Positions 1 through 6,563 of a stretch of DNA of 8,403 nt are shown one piece after another. The position numbers and the translations under genes were made by a program. The stretch is from RBG-16-66-20 sp039931635. Lineage in GTDB: Bacteria; Pseudomonadota; Gammaproteobacteria; Burkholderiales; SG8-39. A model generated the notes under the pieces. The model did not search any database and had not been told where the DNA came from. It saw only the letters and a program-made list of their open reading frames with translations. The stretch spans positions 1 to 8,403 of the forward strand of contig JBDTRO010000079.1 of assembly GCA_039931635.1 (NCBI GenBank). The letters are read 5' to 3'. How positions within the stretch are numbered: the stretch's first letter is position 1; every line of letters starts with the position of its first letter.

Positions 1-827
1 GGAAGGTCGTCAACACCAGCTACTTCATGTATTTCGCGGTGCTCGCCTCGATGATTCACGGCCTCACCATCCCGGGCGCGATCGAAGTCGCGCAACGGCA
101 GAAGGGCTACACCAACGGCCTGTTCGAGTGGCTGCGCAAGGCGCCGTGGGGCAATCCGGTGTTCTCCGGGATGTTCATCGCGCTGATCGGCTTCGGCTTC
201 CTGGGCGGCATCTCGGGCGTGATGATGGGCACCGAGCAGCTCAACATGATCATCCACAACACCATCTACGTGCCGGGGCACTTCCACGCCACGGTGGTGG
301 TGGGCACCACGCTCTCGTTCATGGCGCTGACCTACTTCCTCATCCCGGTGCTGTTCCGGCGCGAGATGATCAACCCGGGCCTCGCGCGCTGGCAGCCCTA
401 CCTGTTCGGCCTGTCGATGTATTTCTTCTGCCTGGTGATGATGGGCGCGGGCACGCTGGGCGTATCGCGCCGCCACTGGGACATGGCCTTCAACGGCTCG
501 GCGATGGCCTATGAATGGCCGGGCACGGCGTACCTGCTGATGGGCCTCGTCGGCATCGGCGGCATCGCCGCCATCGCGGGGGGTGCGATCTACATTTACA
601 TCACCGTCGGCTCGCTGCTGTGGGGCCGCAGGCTCGACGCCGGCAGCACCAGCGCAAGCTTCACGCCGATCCCGCCGACCGCGCCCACCGCGATCGCGCA
701 GAGCTACGGCTCGGCCGGCTTCGCGGCGCCGGGCACTTTCGTGCTCGCGTCGGTGTTCCTCGTCTCGTTCGTCCTCTACTACTTCATCAACTGGAAGTAC
801 CTGTCGCAGGTATGGGGACTCAGCTAG
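1..827 (+). CDS. Heme-copper oxidase subunit I, B-family (ba3-like), 5'-truncated by window edge
   Basis: C-terminal part of the catalytic subunit of a terminal respiratory oxidase in the inner membrane, which reduces O2 (or NO in some relatives) with electrons from cytochrome c or a cupredoxin. The frame is open from base 3, so the true start lies upstream; the stop is TAG at 825-827. Counting from the Met at base 27, residues 78-88 read NTIYVPGHFHA. This is the helix X motif: H85 is the expected high-spin heme ligand and H87 the low-spin heme ligand. The preceding PWGNPVF and following GVSRRHWD (Arg pair near the heme propionates) match the Thermus ba3 pattern better than the A-family VxAHFHYV pattern. 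Helices II, VI and VII, which hold the remaining heme ligand and the copper B ligands, are outside the window, so oxidase versus NO reductase cannot be decided here. A further C-terminal helix lies near residues 236-254. ctaB and SCO directly downstream fit oxidase assembly. Confidence 0.9.
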   Translation, partial: KVVNTSYFMYFAVLASMIHGLTIPGAIEVAQRQKGYTNGLFEWLRKAPWGNPVFSGMFIALIGFGFLGGISGVMMGTEQLNMIIHNTIYVPGHFHATVVVGTTLSFMALTYFLIPVLFRREMINPGLARWQPYLFGLSMYFFCLVMMGAGTLGVSRRHWDMAFNGSAMAYEWPGTAYLLMGLVGIGGIAAIAGGAIYIYITVGSLLWGRRLDAGSTSASFTPIPPTAPTAIAQSYGSAGFAAPGTFVLASVFLVSFVLYYFINWKYLSQVWGLS

Positions 828-847
828 CCCGGGGTAGATCGGTGCCG

Positions 848-1726
848 ATGGGCGCGTCGCCCGCGCTGCGGGTGGCGCGCGACGTGCTCGGGCTGTTCAA
901 GCTGCGCATCGGCGTCCTCATCATGATCACCGCGCTGGTGGGCCTGGTGGTCTCGCCGGGGCCGCGGCTCAGCGTGTTCCAGGTGCTGGTGCTCGCGCTC
1001 TCGGTGCTGGTCGCCTCGGCCAGCGCCGGCGCGTACAACCAGTACCACGACCGCGACAGCGACTGCCTGATGGCCCGCACCCGCGGGCGGGCCTTCGTGA
1101 CCGGCGCGCTGCCGTACACACCGGCCTGGCTGGTGCTGATGGCGGTGCTGCTCGTGGGCGCCATCTCGGCGGCCGCCTGGATACTGAACCCGATCTCGGC
1201 TGCCTACGTTTTCCTTGGCGCCTTCTTCTACGCGATCGTCTACACCGTATGGCTCAAGCGCCGCAGCTGCCTGAACATCGTGGTCGGCGGCCTTGCGGGC
1301 AGCTTCGCGGTGCTGGCCGGCGCAGCCGCGGCGGACCCGTCGATCGGGGCGCTGCCGCTGCTGCTGGCGGTCGTGCTGTTCCTGTGGACGCCGCCGCATT
1401 TCTGGAGCCTCGCGATCGCCAACCAGGCCGAGTACGCCGCGGCGCGCGTACCGATGCTGCCGGTCGTGGTCGGCACGGCGCGCGCGGCGCGTATCGTGCT
1501 CTGGAGCACCGTCGCGCTGGCATTGACCGCGTTGCTGCCGGTCCTGTTCGGCGCCGGCCTCGTCTACCTCGCCGGCGCGCTGGCCGGCGGCGGCTACTTT
1601 GTCTACCGGGCCTGGCAGCTGGCACGTGCGCCGTCGCGCAAGACGGCGATGGCCTCCTTCTTCGCCTCCCTGATCCAGCTGAGCCTGCTGCTCGCGGCCG
1701 CCACCCTCGACAGCCTGCTGCGTTGA
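848..1726 (+). CDS. ctaB: Protoheme IX farnesyltransferase (heme O synthase)
   Basis: Integral membrane prenyltransferase that transfers a farnesyl group from farnesyl diphosphate to heme B, giving heme O, the precursor of heme A in heme-copper oxidases. The 292-residue length is normal for CtaB/CyoE. The first diphosphate/Mg-binding motif is NQYHDRDSD at residues 64-72 followed by M75 and RT at 77-78 (family form NxxxDxxxDxxMxRTxxR). The second conserved block runs from YTVWLKRR (132-139) through NIVVGG (143-148), FLWTPPHFWSLA (178-189) and VPMLPVVVG (201-209). The usual second acidic motif is somewhat divergent (AEY at 194-196). About nine hydrophobic helices are visible. ATG 848 was chosen; an in-frame GTG at 842, better spaced from the GGGG at 831-834, is an alternative that adds two residues. 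It starts 20 bases after the oxidase stop, in the same operon. No ctaA is visible, so whether heme O or heme A is the final product is unknown. Confidence 0.95.
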   Translation: MGASPALRVARDVLGLFKLRIGVLIMITALVGLVVSPGPRLSVFQVLVLALSVLVASASAGAYNQYHDRDSDCLMARTRGRAFVTGALPYTPAWLVLMAVLLVGAISAAAWILNPISAAYVFLGAFFYAIVYTVWLKRRSCLNIVVGGLAGSFAVLAGAAAADPSIGALPLLLAVVLFLWTPPHFWSLAIANQAEYAAARVPMLPVVVGTARAARIVLWSTVALALTALLPVLFGAGLVYLAGALAGGGYFVYRAWQLARAPSRKTAMASFFASLIQLSLLLAAATLDSLLR

Positions 1727-1740
1727 CGGGAGATGGCCCG

Positions 1741-2586
1741 ATGGCGAGCCGCCTGAACCGTGCGCTGGCGATCGCCGCGCTGTGCCTGGGCCAGGCGCAC
1801 GCCGCCGCACCCGAGGGCATGGACCCGGGCGCCGCGCTGCGCGCAAGCCAGGCCGTCGTCGGCAACGCAGTCGGCGACTACACGCTGCTCGACCGCGAAG
1901 GGCGCCCGGTGCGCCTGTCGCAATACCGCGGCAAGCCCCTGCTGGTGAGTTTCATCTATACGGGCTGCTTCCAGGTCTGCCCCCTGACCACCCGCGCGCT
2001 GCAGCGCGCGCTCGAGGCCGGCCGCGACGCCTTCGGCACCGGCCAGTTCAACGTCGTCAGCATCGGCTTCAACCAGCCCGCCGACTCGCCGCAGGCGCTC
2101 AAGGCGTTCGCCCTGCAGCACCGCATTGATGCCCCAAACTGGGAATTTCTGAGCCCGGCCGCACCGATCGTCGAGCCGCTGGCGCGCGATTTCGGCTTCA
2201 GCTACGCCGCCACGCCGGCCGGCTTCGACCACGTCCTGCAGGCCACGCTGCTCGACGCCGGCGGCCGCATCTACCGGCAGATCTACGGCGCGGACCTCTC
2301 CGCCGATGCGATCGGCGAGCCGCTGGCGCAGTTGCTGCGCGACGCACCGGCACCGCCGCAGTTCCGGCTGGAGGACTTCATCGACCGCGTGCGCGTCCTG
2401 TGCACCGTCTACGACCCGGCCACCGGCCGGTACCGCTTCAAGTACGGCCTCGCGATCGAGGTGGCGGGCGGGATCACCTTCGCGCTGGCGATGCTCTGGT
2501 TCTTCCTCGGCGAATGGCTGGCGCGTCGCCGCGCGCGGCGCGCGACCCTTGACCTGGATCACGACGCCGGTGCGCGCACTCTCTAG
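1741..2586 (+). CDS. SCO1/SenC/PrrC family copper chaperone with C-terminal membrane anchor
   Basis: Periplasm-facing thioredoxin-fold protein of the SCO family, which delivers copper to (or reduces the cysteines of) the CuA or CuB site of heme-copper oxidases. The copper-binding set is visible: C76 and C80 in TGCFQVCP (CxxxCP) and H164 in FDHVLQATLLD. An N-terminal hydrophobic stretch (residues 7-22, ending AHAAAP) looks like a signal peptide. Beyond the SCO fold, residues 217-231 (VRVLCTVYDPATGRY) lead into a hydrophobic segment at about 237-256, then a very basic ARRRARR tail. This implies a C-terminal transmembrane anchor with a cytoplasmic end. This long form (281 residues) resembles SCO proteins encoded within oxidase clusters rather than the short soluble-domain type. 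The ATG at 1741 is preceded by GGGAGA at 1728-1733 and lies 14 bases after the ctaB stop. The stop TAG (2584-2586) is in the same frame as the next gene. Confidence 0.92.
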   Translation: MASRLNRALAIAALCLGQAHAAAPEGMDPGAALRASQAVVGNAVGDYTLLDREGRPVRLSQYRGKPLLVSFIYTGCFQVCPLTTRALQRALEAGRDAFGTGQFNVVSIGFNQPADSPQALKAFALQHRIDAPNWEFLSPAAPIVEPLARDFGFSYAATPAGFDHVLQATLLDAGGRIYRQIYGADLSADAIGEPLAQLLRDAPAPPQFRLEDFIDRVRVLCTVYDPATGRYRFKYGLAIEVAGGITFALAMLWFFLGEWLARRRARRATLDLDHDAGARTL

Positions 2587-2598
2587 CCTGCGCACACC

Positions 2599-4533
2599 TT
2601 GCAGAAAACCGCCCAAAGCGCGTTCCTCTCCGTCGAAAAGGCCTTCAACGCCATCTTCGGCGAGCGGCTGAATCCGCTCTACTACCTCGGGGCCATCGCC
2701 TACTTCCTGCTCTGGATCGCGATCGCGTCCGGCCTGTACCTATATGCGTTCTTCGAAACCAGCGCCGCAAGCGCCTATCCGTCGGTCGAGGCGCTGACGC
2801 ACAGCCAGTGGTTCGCCGGCGGCATCCTGCGCAGCCTGCACCGCTACGCCTCCGACGCGATGGTGCTGGCGATGCTGCTGCACCTGCTGCGCCACTTCAC
2901 CTTCGGCCGGCACCGCGATTTCCGCTGGTTCTCCTGGATTTCCGGCGTCGCGCTGCTGTGGCTCGCCTTCGCCTCGGGCATCAACGGCTACATGCTGCCC
3001 TGGGACCGGCTGTCCCAGTTCGTGGTCACCGCGACGACGGAGTGGTTCGACGTGCTGCCGGTGATCGGCGGATCGATGACGCGCAACTTCATCGCCAACG
3101 CCAACGTCAGCGACCGCCTGTTCTCGCTGCTGTCGTTCATCCACATCGGGCTGCCGTTGAGCATGCTGGCGGTGCTGTGGATCCACACGCAGCGCACGCC
3201 CGGCGCGAAGACCAGTCCGCCGCGGGCGCTGATGATCGGCATCCTCGCCGGCCTGACGCTGCTCGCGATCGTCAAGCCTGCGGTAAGTCAGCCGCCGGCG
3301 GACCTCGCCACGCTGCCCGCGCGCATCGACCTGGACTGGTTCTACCTGCCGCTCTATCCGCTGATCGAGCGCTGGGGCGCGGCGAATACCTGGTTCCTCG
3401 CGCTCGGCGTCACCGCGCTGCTTGCCGCGTTGCCCTGGTTGCCGCCCCGCCTGCGCGGCGGCCGCAGATCCTGGAGCGTGGCGATTCATCCGGACGAGCG
3501 CATCGTCGCGGCGCGCGCCGGCGAGACGCTGCTCGATGCGGGCCTGCGCGAGGGACTGCCGATGCCGTTCGAGTGCCGCAATGGCGGCTGCGGCGTGTGC
3601 AAGGCGAGCCTGCTGCGCGGCGAAGTGCGGCTGCAGCCCTATCAGGAAAGCGTGCTGACGGCGGCCGAGCGCGCCGCCGGCAAGACGCTGCTGTGCTGCG
3701 CCGAACCGCTCAGCGACGTCGAGATCGACTACGTTCCGCTGGCCGGCGCGAAGGCGCTGCCGGTGCGGCAATACGTGGCGCGGGTCGCGCGCCTCGAGCC
3801 GCTCGCCGCGGACGTGATGCGCGTGTGCTTGCGGCTGGAGGGCGGCGCGGCGCTGCGCTTCCACGCCGGCCAGTACATCAACGTCCTGCTCGCCGACGGC
3901 GCGAAACGCAGCTTCTCCTTCGCCACCGCGCCGCACGCCGCCGATGAAATCGAGCTGCACGTGCGCCGGATTCCCGGCGGGCGCTTCACCACCGAGGTGT
4001 TCACCCGCATGAAGGTGGGCGACAGCCTGCGCTTCGAAGGCCCGCTGGGCGCCTTCACGCTGCGCGAGGACAGCGAGAAACCGATCCTGTTCGTCGCGGG
4101 CTCGACCGGCTTCGCGCCAGTGAAGAGCATGGTGGAACACGCATTCCACGCCGGCCTGCAGCGCCGCATGATTCTCTACTGGGGCGTGCGCCACCGCGCC
4201 GACCTCTATCTCGGCGCCCTGGCCGAGCGGTGGGCGCGCGAGCACGCCAATTTTTCCTTCGTGCCGGTACTGTCGGACCCCGCGCCGGAAGACGCGTGGA
4301 CGGGCCGCACCGGCCTCGTGCACGAGGCGATCCTCGCCGACTACCCGGACCTGTCGGCACACCAGGTCTACGCCTGCGGCTCGGTGCAGATGGTCGAGGC
4401 CGCGCAGCCGGCATTCGTCGAACGCGGCATCTCGAGCGACGACTGCTTCTCGGATGCATTCCACCTCGCGCCGCAGCGCCCGCTCGACGGCGCGCACGCC
4501 GACCTCGTCAAGCTCGGGGGCTCCAATGCCTGA
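2599..4533 (+). CDS. Fusion: diheme cytochrome b, [2Fe-2S] ferredoxin and FAD/NAD(P)H reductase
   Basis: Predicted membrane electron conduit linking cytoplasmic NAD(P)H to b hemes and probably the quinone pool; the direction is not known. Residues 1-285 form a cytochrome b/b6-type domain with paired heme ligands H81/H95 (SLHRYASDAMVLAMLLH) and H182/H196 (IHIGLPLSMLAVLWIH), both 14 apart, and the classic GYMLPWD at 130-136. Residues about 292-380 are a plant-type [2Fe-2S] ferredoxin with C326, C331, C334 and C366 or C367. Residues about 388-625 are a ferredoxin-NADP reductase-like module: FAD motif RSFSFAT (437-443), pyridine-nucleotide loop GSTGFAPVKSM (501-511), and YACGSVQMV (591-599). The start is placed at TTG 2599, the only start codon between the in-frame upstream stop and conserved cytochrome b sequence. 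There is no evident Shine-Dalgarno, so translational coupling to the SCO gene is likely. The gene ends overlapping the next by 8 bases. Domain calls are firm; the physiological role is inferred. Confidence 0.9.
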   Translation: MQKTAQSAFLSVEKAFNAIFGERLNPLYYLGAIAYFLLWIAIASGLYLYAFFETSAASAYPSVEALTHSQWFAGGILRSLHRYASDAMVLAMLLHLLRHFTFGRHRDFRWFSWISGVALLWLAFASGINGYMLPWDRLSQFVVTATTEWFDVLPVIGGSMTRNFIANANVSDRLFSLLSFIHIGLPLSMLAVLWIHTQRTPGAKTSPPRALMIGILAGLTLLAIVKPAVSQPPADLATLPARIDLDWFYLPLYPLIERWGAANTWFLALGVTALLAALPWLPPRLRGGRRSWSVAIHPDERIVAARAGETLLDAGLREGLPMPFECRNGGCGVCKASLLRGEVRLQPYQESVLTAAERAAGKTLLCCAEPLSDVEIDYVPLAGAKALPVRQYVARVARLEPLAADVMRVCLRLEGGAALRFHAGQYINVLLADGAKRSFSFATAPHAADEIELHVRRIPGGRFTTEVFTRMKVGDSLRFEGPLGAFTLREDSEKPILFVAGSTGFAPVKSMVEHAFHAGLQRRMILYWGVRHRADLYLGALAERWAREHANFSFVPVLSDPAPEDAWTGRTGLVHEAILADYPDLSAHQVYACGSVQMVEAAQPAFVERGISSDDCFSDAFHLAPQRPLDGAHADLVKLGGSNA

Positions 4534-5047
4534 CGGCATGCTGCCGAAGCCGCTGCGCTATGCGCTGCAGGCGCTCGCCTACGCCGCCTTCGCCGCAGTC
4601 CTCGGTTATTTCTCCACCTCGCCTGCCTACCGCCTGCGCGCCGACGACGAGGCGGTAGTGAAGCTCTCGTTCACCCATGCAGCGCAACTGGCGCGGCCGT
4701 GCCGCGAGCGCAGCGCGGAGGAACTCGCCAGGCTCGCGCCGAACATGCGCAACAAGATGGATTGCCCGCGCGAGCGCGTCGAGGTGAAGGTCGAGCTCGA
4801 CATGGACGGTGCGCCGCTCTATCGCATCGGCGCCTCGCCCGCCGGGCTGCACCGGGACGGCGCCTCGACGGTGTACCGGCGGCTCGCGATCCCGGCGGGC
4901 CGGCATCGTTTCCGCGCCCGCCTCGCCGACGGGCCGGACGGCGAATTCTCCTTTACCGCGGAGACGGTGGTGGATCTGGCACCCGGCCAGGTACTGATCG
5001 TCGATTTCGCGACCGATCGCAGCGGCTTTGTGTTCACGCGCGGCTGA
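4526..5047 (+). CDS. Hypothetical membrane-anchored protein, probably periplasmic
   Basis: Function not recognised. The 173-residue product has a short basic N-terminus, one hydrophobic helix (about residues 11-33, ending before STSPAYR) and then a soluble domain that would lie in the periplasm. The soluble part contains KLSFTHAAQ (46-54), two cysteines (C59 and C80) that could form a disulfide, APNMRNKMDCPRER (71-84), a DG-rich beta-type stretch and a C-terminal run of beta-like segments ending GFVF. No heme CxxCH or metal cluster motif is present. The ATG at 4526 overlaps the preceding stop as ATGCCTGA and follows a GGGGG run at 4516-4520. The gene sits exactly between two cytochrome b fusion genes, with only 7 bases to the next. 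It is therefore probably a small accessory or docking subunit for the cytochrome b proteins; that role is inference from context only. Confidence 0.8.
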   Translation: MPDGMLPKPLRYALQALAYAAFAAVLGYFSTSPAYRLRADDEAVVKLSFTHAAQLARPCRERSAEELARLAPNMRNKMDCPRERVEVKVELDMDGAPLYRIGASPAGLHRDGASTVYRRLAIPAGRHRFRARLADGPDGEFSFTAETVVDLAPGQVLIVDFATDRSGFVFTRG

Positions 5048-5054
5048 CGCCTCC

Positions 5055-6563
5055 ATGCCCAGCCTCCTGCGGCGACTGCGCGATGCCGACGATACGCTGG
5101 GCGCGGTGTTCGATCGCGCGTTTCCCGCGGCGGGCAATCCGTGGCGCCACCTGGGCGCACTCGCCTTCCTGTGCCTCGTGATCGCGGTGGCGAGCGGGAT
5201 CGTTGCCTACGCGCTCTACGACACCAGCGTCAGCGGCGCCTACGAATCCGGCCTGCGCCTGCAGCGGGACCCGCTGCTGCTCGGGCGCCTGCTGCGCGGC
5301 CTGCACCGCTACGCGGCCGACGCGTTCGTGTTGCTGACCGTTCTGCACCTGATGCGCGAGGCCGCGCGCGGGCATTTTCTCGGCGCGCGCTGGTTTTCCT
5401 GGCTGAGTGGCGTGCCGCTGCTGTGGTTGCTCTGGATCGCCGGCCTCACCGGCCTCTGGCTGCTGGCCGATGAACGCGCGCTGTATAGCGTGACGGCGAC
5501 CGCGGAATGGCTGCAGGCCCTGCCGCTCGCGGCGGACCTCCTCGCGCGCAACTTCCTCACGCCGGATGCGCTGAACGACCGGTTCTATTCGCTCGTCATG
5601 TTCGTCCACATCGGCGTGCCGCTGCTGACGCTCGCGGCGGTGTGGATCCACGTGCAGCGCGCGTCGCGGGCACGCCTTTGGCCGCCGCGCGCACTAACCG
5701 CCGGCTGCCTCGCCATGTTCACGCTTCTCGCGCTGGCGGTTCCCGCCGGGAGCCTGGGTCCCGCCGACCCCGGCCACGTTGCCGCGCGGATTTCGCTCGA
5801 CTGGTTCTACCAGTTCGCGCATCCCCTGGCCGACCTGCTATCCGCGAAGGCCGCGTGGCTGCTCGCCGCTGCTTTGACTATCCTGCTTGCCTGCCTGCCG
5901 TGGCTCGCGCCCAGGCGCGCGCCCGCGCCCGCGCGCGTCAACCTGGACAACTGCAACGGATGCGCGCGCTGCGCCGCCGATTGTCCGTTCGGCGCGGTCG
6001 TCATGGTGCCGCGCACGGACCAGCGCCGCCATCCGCGGCAGGCTTCGGTGGTCGAGGACCTGTGCACGGCCTGCGGCATCTGCGTCGGCGCCTGCCCTTC
6101 CTCGACGCCGTTCCGCAGCATCGAAGACCTCGTCTCAGGCATCGAGCTACCGGACGCGCCCGTCGCCCGCATGCGCCAGCAGCTGCAAAGCGGCATCGCC
6201 GCGCTGACGGCTTCCCCCAGGGTGATGCTGTTTACCTGCCGGCAGGCAGGCAGGCACACGGTGCTCGCCGACGCGCGGACGGCGGTGATGCCGGTGGAGT
6301 GCGCCGCCATGGTGCCGCCGTCGTTCATCGAATACGCGCTCCGGCTGGGCGCGGACGGCGCGATGATCGCCGGCTGCCGCGAGGGCGACTGCGAATTCCG
6401 CCTGGGCGACCGCTGGGTGCGCGAGCGCATCGGCGGCGCGCGCGAGCCGCACCTGCGGGCCACGGTTCCGCGCGAGCGCATTGCGCTGTCCTGGGCGGGG
6501 CGCGACGCGGAACGCCTCCAGCGCGAGGTGGCGTCGCTGCAATCGAGGTTGCGTCATGGCTGA
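5055..6563 (+). CDS. Fusion: diheme cytochrome b, 2x[4Fe-4S] ferredoxin and MvhD/FlpD-like domain
   Basis: Predicted membrane electron-transfer protein joining b hemes to a cytoplasmic iron-sulfur relay. Residues 1-285 are a cytochrome b domain clearly paralogous to that encoded at 2599-4533, with heme ligands H84/H98 and H185/H199. The usual GYxLPWD is replaced here by GLWLLADE (133-140). After an Ala/Pro/Arg linker (286-294), two [4Fe-4S] motifs follow: C300, C303, C306, C310 and C337, C340, C343, C347 (each CxxCxxCxxxCP). Residues about 388-460 match the MvhD/FrhD delta-subunit (FlpD) domain: C395, C416, then GADGAMIAGCREGDCEF with C441 and C446. The first Cys pair of that family (CNWC type) is reduced to one (CRQA). 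FlpD domains usually pass electrons between hydrogenase or formate dehydrogenase and Hdr-type complexes; the partner here is unknown. ATG 5055 lies 7 bases after the upstream stop. The 3' end overlaps the next gene by 8 bases. Confidence 0.88.
   Translation: MPSLLRRLRDADDTLGAVFDRAFPAAGNPWRHLGALAFLCLVIAVASGIVAYALYDTSVSGAYESGLRLQRDPLLLGRLLRGLHRYAADAFVLLTVLHLMREAARGHFLGARWFSWLSGVPLLWLLWIAGLTGLWLLADERALYSVTATAEWLQALPLAADLLARNFLTPDALNDRFYSLVMFVHIGVPLLTLAAVWIHVQRASRARLWPPRALTAGCLAMFTLLALAVPAGSLGPADPGHVAARISLDWFYQFAHPLADLLSAKAAWLLAAALTILLACLPWLAPRRAPAPARVNLDNCNGCARCAADCPFGAVVMVPRTDQRRHPRQASVVEDLCTACGICVGACPSSTPFRSIEDLVSGIELPDAPVARMRQQLQSGIAALTASPRVMLFTCRQAGRHTVLADARTAVMPVECAAMVPPSFIEYALRLGADGAMIAGCREGDCEFRLGDRWVRERIGGAREPHLRATVPRERIALSWAGRDAERLQREVASLQSRLRHG
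6241..6256 (+). repeat. GGCA tetranucleotide repeat, four perfect copies
   Basis: Four uninterrupted GGCA units lie inside the FlpD-domain coding region, just after the first conserved Cys codon (C395). The first unit also forms one arm of a perfect 12-base palindrome (6236-6247). A change in unit number would shift the reading frame, but four copies is short for a phase-variable tract, and this may be chance in GC-rich DNA. Confidence 0.7.

Noticed and set aside
1..827. cbb3-type (C-family) oxidase assignment
   Set aside because: The helix X block and Arg-Arg motif match the B-family ba3 pattern. No FixO/FixP-type neighbours are visible in the window.
515..847. Upstream extension of the ctaB frame into the oxidase gene
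   Set aside because: The extension would overlap the oxidase by over 300 bases and lacks CtaB homology. The 848 (or 842) start gives a normal family length.
1249..1740. Upstream extension of the SCO frame
   Set aside because: The extension overlaps ctaB out of frame and would destroy the clear signal peptide that begins at 1741.
824..1846. Long open frame on the minus strand opposite ctaB
   Set aside because: Composition is Arg/Gln/His/Gly-rich without any family motif, and it mirrors a confident CDS. This is a typical high-GC antisense shadow.
2740..4539. 599-codon open frame on the minus strand opposite the cytochrome b-ferredoxin-reductase gene
   Set aside because: It has no recognisable domain or membrane pattern, and the opposite strand has a complete set of catalytic motifs. 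The length results from the near absence of stops in GC-rich DNA.
5911..5938. GC-alternating tract resembling a regulatory or Z-DNA element
   Set aside because: It encodes the Ala/Pro/Arg linker between the cytochrome b and ferredoxin domains, which explains the composition.
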